Below are positions 4,997 through 13,470 of a stretch of 13,494 nt of DNA, piece after piece; position 1 is the stretch's first letter, and each line of letters opens with the position of its first letter. The notes under the pieces were generated by a model. It did no database searches. It had not been told where the DNA came from and saw only the letters and a program-made list of their open reading frames with translations. The DNA is taken from the NCBI GenBank assembly GCA_002474345.1, contig DKQD01000065.1, positions 1 through 13,494 on the forward strand, given 5' to 3'. This DNA is from Bacteriovoracaceae bacterium UBA7317 (GTDB lineage Bacteria; Bdellovibrionota; Bacteriovoracia; Bacteriovoracales; Bacteriovoracaceae). A program made the translations under genes and the position numbers.

Positions 4997-5945
4997 GGCG
5001 AGAGTTTATCATTCTTCAAAAAGAGAATTTACGTGTAAACTGGAAACAACTGGAGAAATAGTTCTCGCCACCGCTTTAGGAAAACTTTTAAAAAAAGATG
5101 AAACGATTGTTGTTGGTGACTTTGTTTATTTAGAAAAAATGGGTGAAGGCGAATACGAAATTCATGAAGTGGAAGAAAGAAGAAATGAACTTTACAGAGT
5201 CATTGTAAGAGAGAGAAAGAAGAAAGTCACAGCTGCAAACTGTGACTATATCGTCATTGTCAATTCAACTTCAAAACCCCGCTATAAAAGAGGTATTTTA
5301 GACCGTTTCCTCGTTAGGGCCATCCAATGGGATGTAAAACCTCTCATTGTTTTTAATAAAATGGATGAGTACAACCCAAAAGACTTAGATATCCACTTTG
5401 AAAGGGACCGTTTAAAGCACCTCAACGTAGAGTGCTTTGAAGTCTCTGCTAAATTCCCTGAATATGAAAATAGATTTCTAGATTTGGGTCTTAATGACCT
5501 TAAAGAGCGTCTCTCAGGCTCAACGGCCATCTTTGTAGGTCAATCAGGGGTTGGAAAAAGTCGATCTATTAACACATTTAGTGGTGGTAAGGTTGAACTC
5601 AAAACCAAAGCTGTAGGTAAAAAAGGAAAAGGGTCCCATACAACAACATGGTCAGAAATTATTGATTGCAATAGTTTTTCACTAATTGACTCTCCCGGCA
5701 TCCGCTCCTTTTCCATGGAAGACTTGAGTGAGGAGGACCTCATTGACTTTTTTCCAGACCTTCATCCTTATATAGTCCGCTGCCAATTTAACGATTGCCA
5801 ACATGAAGAACAGTCTAAAGGGTGCCATTTTAACTCCCTAGGCCTTGAGGGTTATGAAGAAAAAATTATACTTTCAAGATTAGAGTCTTTTACAAAAATT
5901 AAAGATGAAATATCAAAGACACCTTTTTGGGATAAAAAAATGTGA
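4989..5945 (+). CDS. rsgA: ribosome small subunit-dependent GTPase A
   Basis: 318-aa circularly permuted GTPase that acts late in 30S subunit maturation in the cytoplasm. Order of motifs: an N-terminal OB-fold (about 1-75), then G4 NKMD (123-126) and G5 SAK (153-155), then G1 GQSGVGKS (184-191), switch I with HTTT (217-220) and G3 DSPG (234-237). G4 preceding G1 is the signature of the RsgA/YjeQ family. The C-terminal zinc finger has Cys265, Cys270, His272 and Cys279 in the expected arrangement. All key residues are present and length is normal. The start ATG lies inside the end of the FAD-linked oxidase gene (8-base overlap), with GAGG 10-13 bases upstream, so translation is probably coupled. 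It converges with the kinase gene, only 9 bases apart. Confidence 0.96.
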   Translation: MIKARVYHSSKREFTCKLETTGEIVLATALGKLLKKDETIVVGDFVYLEKMGEGEYEIHEVEERRNELYRVIVRERKKKVTAANCDYIVIVNSTSKPRYKRGILDRFLVRAIQWDVKPLIVFNKMDEYNPKDLDIHFERDRLKHLNVECFEVSAKFPEYENRFLDLGLNDLKERLSGSTAIFVGQSGVGKSRSINTFSGGKVELKTKAVGKKGKGSHTTTWSEIIDCNSFSLIDSPGIRSFSMEDLSEEDLIDFFPDLHPYIVRCQFNDCQHEEQSKGCHFNSLGLEGYEEKIILSRLESFTKIKDEISKTPFWDKKM

Positions 5946-5954
5946 TTTTTAAAA

Positions 5955-8210
5955 TTAACTCAGAATGAGAGGAAGGCTTATCATAAATGATGTTCCTGAC
6001 CCATCTTTTGAAGCTACCAAAATATTCCCATTTAACTTTTTGACTTCTTCCATAACTGCACTTAACCCGACCCCTCTGCCAGAGAACTCGGTTACTTCAT
6101 CTTTTGATGAAAACTCTTCGTGGAAAATAAGTTGAAGAATTTTAGAATCAGGTAGGTTATTAACTTCCTTTGCAGACAAAATATCTTTGCTTATTACAAC
6201 CTCTTTTATTTTTTTAGGGGTGATTCCCCTTCCATCATCTTTAATAGCTATTTGTATTTTATCATTCATGACTTTTTTAAATCTTACTGTGATTAAACCC
6301 TTTACTTCTTTACCATTTGCAATTCTTTCTTCTGTGTCTTCAATCCCATGATCAGCACAATTTCTAAAGATGTGAATACATGAAAGGATAAATGGCTCGT
6401 AAAACTGGAAATTAACAATTATAGGACTCTGTTCTATTTTAAGAGTTATTGGTTTACCTAATCTTTCTTCAAGCTCCTTCACAATAGGGATAAACCTCTC
6501 AAAACATTCCGATATTTTTTTTGAATAAAATTCACCGGTGAAATCTTGATAAATCTTAGATTTATCACCCTCTCTTTTTAGAATAAATTGTTTAAATTTT
6601 TCTATTAATTGTTCCTCTTTAACACCATTTCCAGACTCAGCACCACCTTCAAGAACCATTTTATTTTCTTCCAAAAAGTTTTCTAACTTTTCCTCAAGGT
6701 AATTTATCTTAGTCCTAAGGTTATTAAACATTCTTGAATCTTCATCTAGGTTAATATCATTGTTTTCAATCTTTAAAATTTGATCTTCAAATCTATGTGC
6801 TAGATTTGCTAGCTCTTTCATCGAATAAGATGAAAAGGCGCCTTTTGAAGTGTGCATAATTCTAAATATATTTTTTAGGTCTATTTTTTCGTTTTTTTCT
6901 ATTATATCCCTTTTAATATCACTAATATTTCTTTTAACCTCCCTGATCATGCTGTTAAATCCATTTTTATCACTTATAATTTTTAGTATCATGTGTGCCT
7001 GTGACTTTTCTTTATCTGCAATTTTTTCTAACTCTCTCTCTTTTGTTTTATCTGAGGCAATACAAATAACTCTTTCAAGTTTCTTTTCTGCGCCCTTTTT
7101 TTCGTTATAAATTGGTCTGTATTCAAGTTCTATAAACCTTTCAAGTTTTTCAAAAGATTTTGGAGCAAGTGGGGCAATCTCTCGAAAAGATATTTTCCCT
7201 TTCCAAGCATTTTTAATCCAGCTATCTAAAGATAATTTATCATCTTTTTTGTATTGAAGAACTTCCGAAAATTTCTTATTTGTAGGATCACAACCAAATA
7301 ATTGAAGGGTTACATTAGAGCAACCGGGTTGAACAATTCCTTCTTTATTAAAAACCATAAAACCTTGTCCCAAGTTTTCAAGAAGATTTTTTAGATCTTT
7401 AGCTCTATTTTCAACTTTGTCTTCCAAAGAAGATGAATAATCTCTAAGTGACTCATGAGTTTCTTTTAAGTCTTTTTTCATTTTATTAAATGAGTCCTGA
7501 AAAATAGTAAGTTCCCTTCCTCCCTCATTTTTTTCAAAAACCTTAATTGGCCCACTATCTATTTCATTCAGATCAATCCTCTCAATTGAAGAAGTTAATT
7601 TTTTTAATGGATCTCCCAATATTTTTTTAAAAATCCAAATAAAAAAGATAAAGATAGATATTGTTTTTATGAACTCTGACAACAAAATATAAGTAAAAGT
7701 TCGCCATATTTTTTCTTTTATAAAAAGCCTGCTTGAATAAAAAGAACCTTTTCCTACAAGAACCCTTTTCCCTTTCTTTCCCGCATCTTTATGTAGAATT
7801 TTAAAATTAAAAGCAATAATCTCTTCGCTATCAGTTTCATTTATTTTTATATTTTTTCCATCTAATGAATTATAAAATTCACCATCACTATTTTTGGTAA
7901 TTCCTCGTATTTTTTTTAAATCTCCGAAAAAACTACGAACTTCAACCCCTTTAATAATAGGGTTTTTCATGATTCCATTTACCGTAGAACTCAGAAGAAG
8001 ATCATTAAACTCCCAAAGAGATTCACTTAATGGGTCCCTAAATGTTTCAATAATGGATTCCATTTCTTTATAAATTTCTTTTTCTGCATTTTGATATTCA
8101 ACTAAGATCCTGATAGATGTCGTTAATACGATAATGATAAAATATATAGAAAAGACTGAAGTCATCAATATTGTTGAAAGTGAATGTCCTCCCTTAGGAC
8201 TAGTTTCCAT
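5955..8210 (-). CDS. membrane sensor kinase with HPt-type histidine and CheA-like ATPase
   Basis: 751-aa inner-membrane signalling protein. Layout: span 1 (about 14-37), an extracytoplasmic sensor region (about 38-170), span 2 (about 172-196), a HAMP-like linker (about 195-255), coiled coil (about 245-275), a PAS-like domain (about 275-390), a second helical linker, an HPt domain with IMHTSKGAFSSYSM (phospho-acceptor His453), another coiled coil (about 495-515), and a C-terminal HATPase. The ATPase motifs are close to CheA: HIFRNCADHGIED (N617), KDDGRGI (657-663) and GRGVGL (711-716). There is no ordinary HisKA box and no CheW or receiver domain. Phosphate should pass from His453 to an unlinked response regulator; none is in the window. 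Start: AAGAAGG 5 bases before ATG. It is divergent from the PilZ gene, which may place both in lifestyle or motility control. Confidence 0.88.
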   Translation of the reverse strand: METSPKGGHSLSTILMTSVFSIYFIIIVLTTSIRILVEYQNAEKEIYKEMESIIETFRDPLSESLWEFNDLLLSSTVNGIMKNPIIKGVEVRSFFGDLKKIRGITKNSDGEFYNSLDGKNIKINETDSEEIIAFNFKILHKDAGKKGKRVLVGKGSFYSSRLFIKEKIWRTFTYILLSEFIKTISIFIFFIWIFKKILGDPLKKLTSSIERIDLNEIDSGPIKVFEKNEGGRELTIFQDSFNKMKKDLKETHESLRDYSSSLEDKVENRAKDLKNLLENLGQGFMVFNKEGIVQPGCSNVTLQLFGCDPTNKKFSEVLQYKKDDKLSLDSWIKNAWKGKISFREIAPLAPKSFEKLERFIELEYRPIYNEKKGAEKKLERVICIASDKTKERELEKIADKEKSQAHMILKIISDKNGFNSMIREVKRNISDIKRDIIEKNEKIDLKNIFRIMHTSKGAFSSYSMKELANLAHRFEDQILKIENNDINLDEDSRMFNNLRTKINYLEEKLENFLEENKMVLEGGAESGNGVKEEQLIEKFKQFILKREGDKSKIYQDFTGEFYSKKISECFERFIPIVKELEERLGKPITLKIEQSPIIVNFQFYEPFILSCIHIFRNCADHGIEDTEERIANGKEVKGLITVRFKKVMNDKIQIAIKDDGRGITPKKIKEVVISKDILSAKEVNNLPDSKILQLIFHEEFSSKDEVTEFSGRGVGLSAVMEEVKKLNGNILVASKDGSGTSFMISLPLILS

Positions 8211-8398
8211 TTAAACCTTCTTAAAAAAACTTTATTCCTTCTAGAAATATTTTCGGTATTTCTCTCCTAACAATCCAAAAATTACTGCTCATTTGATTTG
8301 TAGGAAAAATTTTCCCCCTAAAAAAATAAAGGACCATTTTCCCCTTATTAGGTTCTCTTTTTCAGCCGATGATATCTCGATCCTAAAAGGAGGCCTTC
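8211..8398. promoter_or_regulatory. divergent intergenic region, kinase / PilZ
   Basis: 188 bp, no gene. It must hold promoters for both directions, but neither is clear by eye. ATTTTCCCC occurs twice in the same orientation (8309-8317 and 8336-8344), 27 bp apart. GCCGATGAT (8365-8373) resembles the -10 of a flagellar sigma-28 promoter but lacks a proper -35. A very strong AAGGAGG (8387-8393) precedes the PilZ gene by 5 bases. Confidence 0.4.
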
Positions 8399-8854
8399 AT
8401 GAGTAATAAAGTCATCAACTTTGAAGATAAAAGATCAGAAAGCATTGAAAAAAAACGAAGAAAATTTGAACGGTTAATGTTTGATAATCTACTTGAAGTT
8501 TATGCGGAAGTCGAAGAAGGAGAAGAGATTTTTCCTATTTCCCTCATCGATATATCAAGAGATGGCCTCCAATTTGAAGTCCCCGCGATAAGAGGTCAAA
8601 AGGGTCCATTTTCAACAGATGATGTTGTTAATATTAGACTCTATTTTTCATCGAACTCGTACTTACCAGCAATGATTGAAATAAAACACGCCCAGGAAAT
8701 TATCGAAGATGGGAGGGCGTTTTATCGATACGGATGTCTTTTGGATAAATCTCAGGACTCTTTCAAGCCCATTGGTAGTTTTATTGAGTTTCTGTACGAA
8801 TTTTCTGAATATTCTTTAACTGACAGATCGCACAAAAAGGCTAATTCTCTTTAA
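8399..8854 (+). CDS. PilZ domain protein, probable cyclic-di-GMP receptor
   Basis: 151-aa cytoplasmic protein. The PilZ signature is complete: RxxxR as RKFER (21-25) in a basic N-terminal segment, then DxSxxG as DISRDG (51-56) after the first strands, with the remaining beta-barrel pattern to about residue 125 (RLYFSS, MIEIKHAQEII, FYRYGCLLD). Both motifs contact cyclic di-GMP in known PilZ proteins, so binding is likely. There is no second domain, so it would act by binding a partner. First gene of a rightward run with strong ribosome site AAGGAGG. It is followed after 56 bases by a flavoprotein gene and is divergent from the sensor kinase. Which process it controls (motility, surface behaviour, prey entry) is not visible from the sequence. 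Confidence 0.85.
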   Translation: MSNKVINFEDKRSESIEKKRRKFERLMFDNLLEVYAEVEEGEEIFPISLIDISRDGLQFEVPAIRGQKGPFSTDDVVNIRLYFSSNSYLPAMIEIKHAQEIIEDGRAFYRYGCLLDKSQDSFKPIGSFIEFLYEFSEYSLTDRSHKKANSL

Positions 8855-8868
8855 AATGAGGCCCTAAA

Positions 8869-8910
8869 ATGATAAACCTACCCGTTCATTTACTTAGAGG
8901 TTGGGGATAG
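8869..8910 (+). CDS. possible 13-aa leader peptide abutting the flavoprotein gene
   Basis: ATG at 8869 opens a frame MINLPVHLLRGWG that ends in TAG at 8908-8910. This stop is immediately followed, in the same frame, by the ATG of the flavoprotein gene. GAGG (8858-8861) lies 7 bases before this small ATG, a better spacing than the weak GGGGA before the main gene. It may couple translation to the next gene, or be chance. Confidence 0.25.
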   Translation: MINLPVHLLRGWG

Positions 8911-10317
8911 ATGAAGATTGGTATAATAGGCGGCGGGCCACTTGCTATTGAGATGTCTCTGCGTTTAACAACTTTGGGAGCTGAGGTTTCAATTTTCTCT
9001 CCTTCTTTGGGCGGAAAAACAAAGCTTTTTGAAGAAGAAAATCTTTCTGTAAAGTCTACAGAAAAAATGACGGGCACTTGGTCTGAAATAACGACTCATG
9101 CAGGAAGGAAAGTTCTCACAGATCAAAATGGTGAATCAAATGATGCTCTTTTTGATACTGAACTTACACCTTCAATTAGTGAGTATTGGGAAAAGTACCT
9201 AAAACCTCTTTCAAAATTTATTCAAAAAAAAGTCACACACATTAGAGGTACAGTCCTTCGTGTCCACAAAAGATTTTTGGACCTCGATGAAGAAATTGAA
9301 GGAAGAACGAGACTTTTTGATTTGTTTAGAGTCGTCTATCTTATAAACCCCAATGAAGACTCCTTCTCAGAAAAAAGCCTGGACAAAAAAACACTTGATT
9401 CACTAGGCGATGACGTTATTAACTCTCTTAAAACACCCATGGAACAATTCAATGACTTTGACATCGTCATTGATGCATCAGGGGTCCTAGGAAATCCCAA
9501 AAAAATGGGTCCTTCCTCTACATTGGCCCTTAATGAAAGCAGCCTCTCTCTAAAGGAAAAGGTCTTTTATGGCATTGAAAGCTTTAAAAGCTTACTACCA
9601 CTTAAAGAAAATATAAAAAAATTAACGATCATTGGTAGCGGTGAGTCGTCTGGAAAGCTTTTATTAAACGTAAAAGACTTAATAGAAAAAGAATCTATGC
9701 AAGTTTCACTTGTAACTACGGAAGACGAGGCTTTTCAAAAAATATTAAATAATCTAAAAAAAGATTCTTTTTTAAAAGAGCTGAATGATTTTTTAGAGGA
9801 AAGAAAAGTTTCCTTTGAAAATAAGAGGACTTCTTTTGAAAAAAGCTTAAGAGAGTGGCGGGACCTCGAAGATTATATGAAGGCCAAAATACCAAGACCC
9901 CAAGAGCCATCAAAAAATCCTGCTTTCTTTTGTGGCTTTAACGCAACTTCCGTAGATAAGCTCATTGATAGAGAAGAAGTATTCGTGACAATAGAGGATG
10001 CTCCTTTTAGAGGCAACTCAAATAGCATTAAAACTATTTCCTGCGATAAAGTTGCCGTTTTAACTGGTTACGAATGCAGTCATCATCTTTTTGGAGGGCT
10101 TAAGGCAGACTTTAGTGCCTCAAAGAAGCAAACCAGTTCAGATAATGGATTACATCCCAATGAACCTGGTTTTTATACTCTTGGGCCCGTTAATAATAAA
10201 AAAAGCCAAAGTGACCATAGCGGAGCGGGCCAAAGATATAAACTTCATGATGGATTAGAGCAATTAAAAGTCATAGAAGATAACATCTTATCCTTTTTTA
10301 CCAAGGTCGGAGATTAG
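8911..10317 (+). CDS. two-Rossmann FAD-dependent oxidoreductase, unknown substrate
   Basis: 468-aa soluble flavoprotein. The FAD-binding Rossmann motif is at the N-terminus (IGIIGGGPLAIE, 3-14). An ATG-like motif follows at about 184-195 (DIVIDASGVLGNP). A second dinucleotide motif, IIGSGESSGKLLL (240-252), probably binds NAD(P)H, and a closing VAVLTGY segment (381-387) and EPGFYTLGP (418-426) are typical of the C-terminal FAD contacts in flavin monooxygenase / thioredoxin-reductase-like proteins. There is no CxxC redox pair, so it is not a disulfide reductase. A poorly conserved helical insertion (about 270-330) follows the second Rossmann motif. The ribosome site is weak; the preceding in-frame TAG excludes a longer start. 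The following lipoprotein gene starts 2 bases after its stop. The reaction cannot be assigned. Confidence 0.75.
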   Translation: MKIGIIGGGPLAIEMSLRLTTLGAEVSIFSPSLGGKTKLFEEENLSVKSTEKMTGTWSEITTHAGRKVLTDQNGESNDALFDTELTPSISEYWEKYLKPLSKFIQKKVTHIRGTVLRVHKRFLDLDEEIEGRTRLFDLFRVVYLINPNEDSFSEKSLDKKTLDSLGDDVINSLKTPMEQFNDFDIVIDASGVLGNPKKMGPSSTLALNESSLSLKEKVFYGIESFKSLLPLKENIKKLTIIGSGESSGKLLLNVKDLIEKESMQVSLVTTEDEAFQKILNNLKKDSFLKELNDFLEERKVSFENKRTSFEKSLREWRDLEDYMKAKIPRPQEPSKNPAFFCGFNATSVDKLIDREEVFVTIEDAPFRGNSNSIKTISCDKVAVLTGYECSHHLFGGLKADFSASKKQTSSDNGLHPNEPGFYTLGPVNNKKSQSDHSGAGQRYKLHDGLEQLKVIEDNILSFFTKVGD

Positions 10318-10319
10318 TT

Positions 10320-11132
10320 ATGCTTAATTTATTTAGAAAATTTATCTTCATACCCATTTTCTTTTCTTTATTTTTTACATCCTGTAGTTCGCTCAACCCC
10401 TTCTCTAGTGATAAGGAGAAAAATGCTTCTTATTCAAAGCACATTATTGGTGAACAATACAGAAGCGTTGCCCTCTCTAAATTCTTTCTGCAAGAAGTTC
10501 CAGAATGGCTTAACTTCTCTGAATCGGGACAGTGTAAAAGGGAACACAAATTAAAGTTTTTTAACTATGAAAAGATAAGACAAAATTTTGGGCTAGATTA
10601 CCCAAAAGCGGTTCATTTTCAAAACCTTTATAACGTAGCCTACCGCATTAACCTAAAAAAAACAAATGGTCAATTCCTCCCTCAAAAAGAAGAAGAAAAA
10701 ATTTTTTTTGAAACCCTTGAAAAGGTAAAGGCCAATCAAAGTATTTTCCAAAGCCCTGCCTACCCTGTCGTTAATCTTTTCTGGATAGATAATTTGGTAA
10801 ACAGAGCAAACAAAAGAGATATATCTAAATTAAAAAGATTCTTATCCTCGAGAAAGGGTGGAAGGGGTTATCCTATTTTTATTAGCCTTTGTTACTCAAA
10901 GGCTTCAATTCAACGCTTCCTAAAAGAAAATCGATTTGAAAATGGAAGCATTAAAATTATGAGCTTGGAAATGTTTTCCATTTATAACCAAAAAAATAAA
11001 AAAGTTCCCCACTTCTCCATTCATCTTGATTCATTTTTTTCAAAAACACAAAAATTAAACCTTTATATCCCTCGCGGCCGAATTCCTAGGGAGTTCAACG
11101 GGCGCGCAAAAATACAGTACTTGGCTAGATAA
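10320..11132 (+). CDS. putative lipoprotein, unknown function
   Basis: 270-aa protein with a lipoprotein signal: basic n-region (MLNLFRKF), hydrophobic core rich in Phe and Ile, and a lipobox Phe-Thr-Ser-Cys with Cys22 as the acylated residue. The residues after Cys (Ser-Ser-Leu-Asn) have no Asp at position 2, so an outer-membrane destination is favoured. The mature part is basic and rich in Lys, Phe and Asn, with two cysteines (about 53 and 192) and no repeats or known motif. Start: GGAG 8 bases before ATG, lying inside the end of the flavoprotein gene; the two genes are 2 bases apart and clearly one transcription unit. The cyclophilin gene follows after 17 bases. I do not recognise the family. 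Confidence 0.75.
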   Translation: MLNLFRKFIFIPIFFSLFFTSCSSLNPFSSDKEKNASYSKHIIGEQYRSVALSKFFLQEVPEWLNFSESGQCKREHKLKFFNYEKIRQNFGLDYPKAVHFQNLYNVAYRINLKKTNGQFLPQKEEEKIFFETLEKVKANQSIFQSPAYPVVNLFWIDNLVNRANKRDISKLKRFLSSRKGGRGYPIFISLCYSKASIQRFLKENRFENGSIKIMSLEMFSIYNQKNKKVPHFSIHLDSFFSKTQKLNLYIPRGRIPREFNGRAKIQYLAR

Positions 11133-11149
11133 ATAAAAAGGAGCAGTTC

Positions 11150-11674
11150 ATGGCCGCAAAAAGTGACTATAAAGAAAACCTAGACCGTATTAAAGTCGAC
11201 TTTGAAACAACATTAGGAAACTTCAAAGCAGAACTTTATGCTAAAGAGTGTCCTGAAACAGTTTGGAATTTTGTCAATCTTGTTGAAGGAAGGCAAGAAA
11301 CTGAAAAAGAAGGACCATATTATGATGGACTTATCTTTCATAGAGTTATTGAAGGCTTTATGATCCAAGGTGGTTGTCCTCATGGTATTGGAACTGGAGG
11401 GCCAGGCTACCAATTCCAGGACGAGTGCCAACCAGAGCTTAAACATTCCTCTGAAGGTATTTTTTCCATGGCAAATGCAGGACCGGGCACAAATGGTTCT
11501 CAGTTTTTTATCACTCTCGTACCGACTCCACACCTTAATGGACACCATACAGTTTTTGGTAAAGTTATTGAAGGAATGGACATTATTCATCAGATTGGAA
11601 AAACAGCAACAAACCGAGATGATAGACCGCTAGAAGATGTCGTTATGAAAAAAGTAACGGTTGTAAGAGACTAA
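11150..11674 (+). CDS. peptidyl-prolyl cis-trans isomerase, cyclophilin type
   Basis: 174-aa cyclophilin; it interconverts cis and trans peptide bonds before proline during protein folding. Active-site motifs are intact: FHRVIEGFMIQGG (63-75) with catalytic Arg65, Phe70 and Gln73, then FSMANAGPGTNGSQFFIT (105-122), and HLNGHHTVFGKVIEGMD (128-144). The residue matching Trp121 of human cyclophilin A is His128, a change known in cyclophilins with low cyclosporin affinity. No signal peptide, so cytoplasmic (PpiB-like). The insert GRQETEKEGPYYDG is of the kind found in the shorter plant and bacterial cyclophilins. Start: AAAGGAG 8 bases before ATG. Last gene of the PilZ-flavoprotein-lipoprotein run; it converges with recJ with only 5 bases between stops. 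Confidence 0.95.
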   Translation: MAAKSDYKENLDRIKVDFETTLGNFKAELYAKECPETVWNFVNLVEGRQETEKEGPYYDGLIFHRVIEGFMIQGGCPHGIGTGGPGYQFQDECQPELKHSSEGIFSMANAGPGTNGSQFFITLVPTPHLNGHHTVFGKVIEGMDIIHQIGKTATNRDDRPLEDVVMKKVTVVRD

Positions 11675-11679
11675 TTTTT

Positions 11680-13407
11680 TTAAAGAGTAATCTTTTCTAC
11701 CATTAATTGAATAGATTCTCTTCCATTGAATCGGTTTAGGGAAAGGTGGCAATAGACCGACAAATCTGAATCTTTAGCAAACTGAAGGTCATAGATTCTG
11801 TCTGGGGAGAGCACTCCCCACTTCCCTACATAATTAAAACTAATTCCTTTAAGCCGTAGAGGACTTCCATTTGGTCCGTTCTGACTAGATAGGAAGTTCC
11901 ATCTTACATGAACTTCCTTTAAAAGATCAAAAGATTGAAGAGTAAGACCTCTCACTTTAAAAAGAGGTTTTTCATTTCCCATTCCAAATGGCTCTAGGAG
12001 GTCCAAGTGTGAAAGCAACTCGCTATTGATTTCGTGAGCGGTAATCTCTAAATCATAGTCTTCAGGAACCGTCCTCTCTATCAGTGGCAATTCTCTGAGG
12101 AGGTTTTTTAAGTTTTCTTTTAAAAGCGGTAAGTTTTCTTTTTTCATAGAAAGACCTGCCGCTGCTTTATGGCCACCAAATTTTATAAAGAGGTCAGAGT
12201 TTTGGTTTAGGCAATCAAATAAATTGAGAGGTCCTGCGCTTCTTGCAGATGCTTTAATGACACCCTCTTCTTCTGCATTGGAAAAGACAATCGCAGGTAC
12301 CTTGAAAGTCTCGACAAGGCGACTTGCAACAATACCAATAACTCCTTCATGCCAATCATCTTTGTAGACGATATTAATGATAAGGTCTTCATCTCTGCAA
12401 TCAGAGATAACTTGATCTTTAGCTTCCTCAAAAACAACAGAGGTTATTTTTTTTCTTTCATTATTACAATCATTCAGATGGGCATAATAACTAAAGGCTT
12501 CCTCAGAGTTATCTGATATGAGAAGCTTGAGAGCTTTTTCAGGGTGGTCAAGCCTTCCCTTTGAATTAATAAGCGGGCCTACTTGAAATGATAACTTTTC
12601 GCTTGGAATGATGGGCCTCGACCTTTCTTCCGGAGTAAAGAAAGCTTTTACCCCTAAAAAAGAAGAGTCCTTAACTTTTTTTAGCCCATGCCTAACAAGC
12701 TTTAAATTAACAGGAGTCAGCTTTGCAAGGTCACAAATAGTTCCAATGGCCACATATTCTAAAAGAGGGTAAAGAGAGGGACAGGTTTTTCCTTCACTCT
12801 CAAATAAATTTTTTACCTCTAAGCAAACACAAAAAGCGACACCAACTCCAGCAAGTGTTTTAAGGGGTGAGTTTTCTGGCTCATCTCTTCTATTAGGATT
12901 GACGATAGCATAAGCCTCAGGCATCTCCTCACAAGCATCTGTATGATGATCTGTTATAATGAGGTCCAAGCCTTTCTCTTTAGAATAGAGGGCAGCCTCT
13001 GTATTTGTTATTCCACAATCAACCGTAATTAAAAGGTCGATATCCTGGCTAATGGCATCATCAATTGAACTTTTGTGCAAACCATAACCTTCCACAAAAC
13101 GACTTGGTTGAATCAAAGCAACATTTTCATAATTCAAAGATTTAAAAAACTGCCAGAATAAAGCACAAGAAGTTGTGCCATCGACATCATAATCACCATA
13201 AACACCGATTTTCTTGCCATAGGACATCGACTTCTTAATTCTCAGAGCGGCTTTTGTGATGTCGCGCAAGTCTGTCAGCTCGGGAAGCTTCTTGAGGTCC
13301 CAAGAGAGGAACTCTTCTTGCTCAGTGAGATCTAGGCCTCTTTTTGAAAAAAGGTTTCGGATAATAGGGTGAAGGTTTCTTTGTGGTTGGTTTTGTGTTG
13401 TTTGCAT
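11680..13407 (-). CDS. recJ: single-stranded-DNA-specific exonuclease RecJ
   Basis: 575-aa 5'-3' exonuclease acting on single-stranded DNA in recombination and mismatch/base-excision repair. DHH phosphoesterase motifs that bind the metal ions are all present: YGDYDVDGTTS (70-80, Asp72/74/76), ITVDCGITN (127-135), IITDHHTD (150-157) and GTICDLAKL (222-230). The DHHA1 half has HEGVIGIVASRL (353-364), SARS (387-390) and FGGHKAAAGLS (410-420), followed by the C-terminal OB-fold region. Length equals that of typical RecJ (about 575 residues), so it is complete. The ATG at 13407 is preceded directly by an in-frame TGA, which excludes a longer form; the ribosome site is weak. It is cytoplasmic and likely transcribed alone on this strand within the window. 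Confidence 0.96.
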   Translation of the reverse strand: MQTTQNQPQRNLHPIIRNLFSKRGLDLTEQEEFLSWDLKKLPELTDLRDITKAALRIKKSMSYGKKIGVYGDYDVDGTTSCALFWQFFKSLNYENVALIQPSRFVEGYGLHKSSIDDAISQDIDLLITVDCGITNTEAALYSKEKGLDLIITDHHTDACEEMPEAYAIVNPNRRDEPENSPLKTLAGVGVAFCVCLEVKNLFESEGKTCPSLYPLLEYVAIGTICDLAKLTPVNLKLVRHGLKKVKDSSFLGVKAFFTPEERSRPIIPSEKLSFQVGPLINSKGRLDHPEKALKLLISDNSEEAFSYYAHLNDCNNERKKITSVVFEEAKDQVISDCRDEDLIINIVYKDDWHEGVIGIVASRLVETFKVPAIVFSNAEEEGVIKASARSAGPLNLFDCLNQNSDLFIKFGGHKAAAGLSMKKENLPLLKENLKNLLRELPLIERTVPEDYDLEITAHEINSELLSHLDLLEPFGMGNEKPLFKVRGLTLQSFDLLKEVHVRWNFLSSQNGPNGSPLRLKGISFNYVGKWGVLSPDRIYDLQFAKDSDLSVYCHLSLNRFNGRESIQLMVEKITL

Positions 13408-13470
13408 TCAAAACTTCTACCACAGTTACTAGAACCTATGCATTAATCAAAGCGTTAGATAATGATAGGC

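Noticed and set aside
8350..8375. Sigma-28-like flagellar promoter before the PilZ gene
   Set aside because: GCCGATGAT fits the -10, but the best -35 (TTAGGTTC) matches only 5 of 8 bases and sits 9 rather than about 11 bases away.
11213..11590. 125-aa minus-strand frame within the cyclophilin gene
   Set aside because: Complement of intact cyclophilin motifs; no independent coding signal.
11671..11700. Bidirectional terminator between the cyclophilin and recJ genes
   Set aside because: Only a 5-bp AT stem (AAAGA/TCTTT) with a poor T-run on either side.
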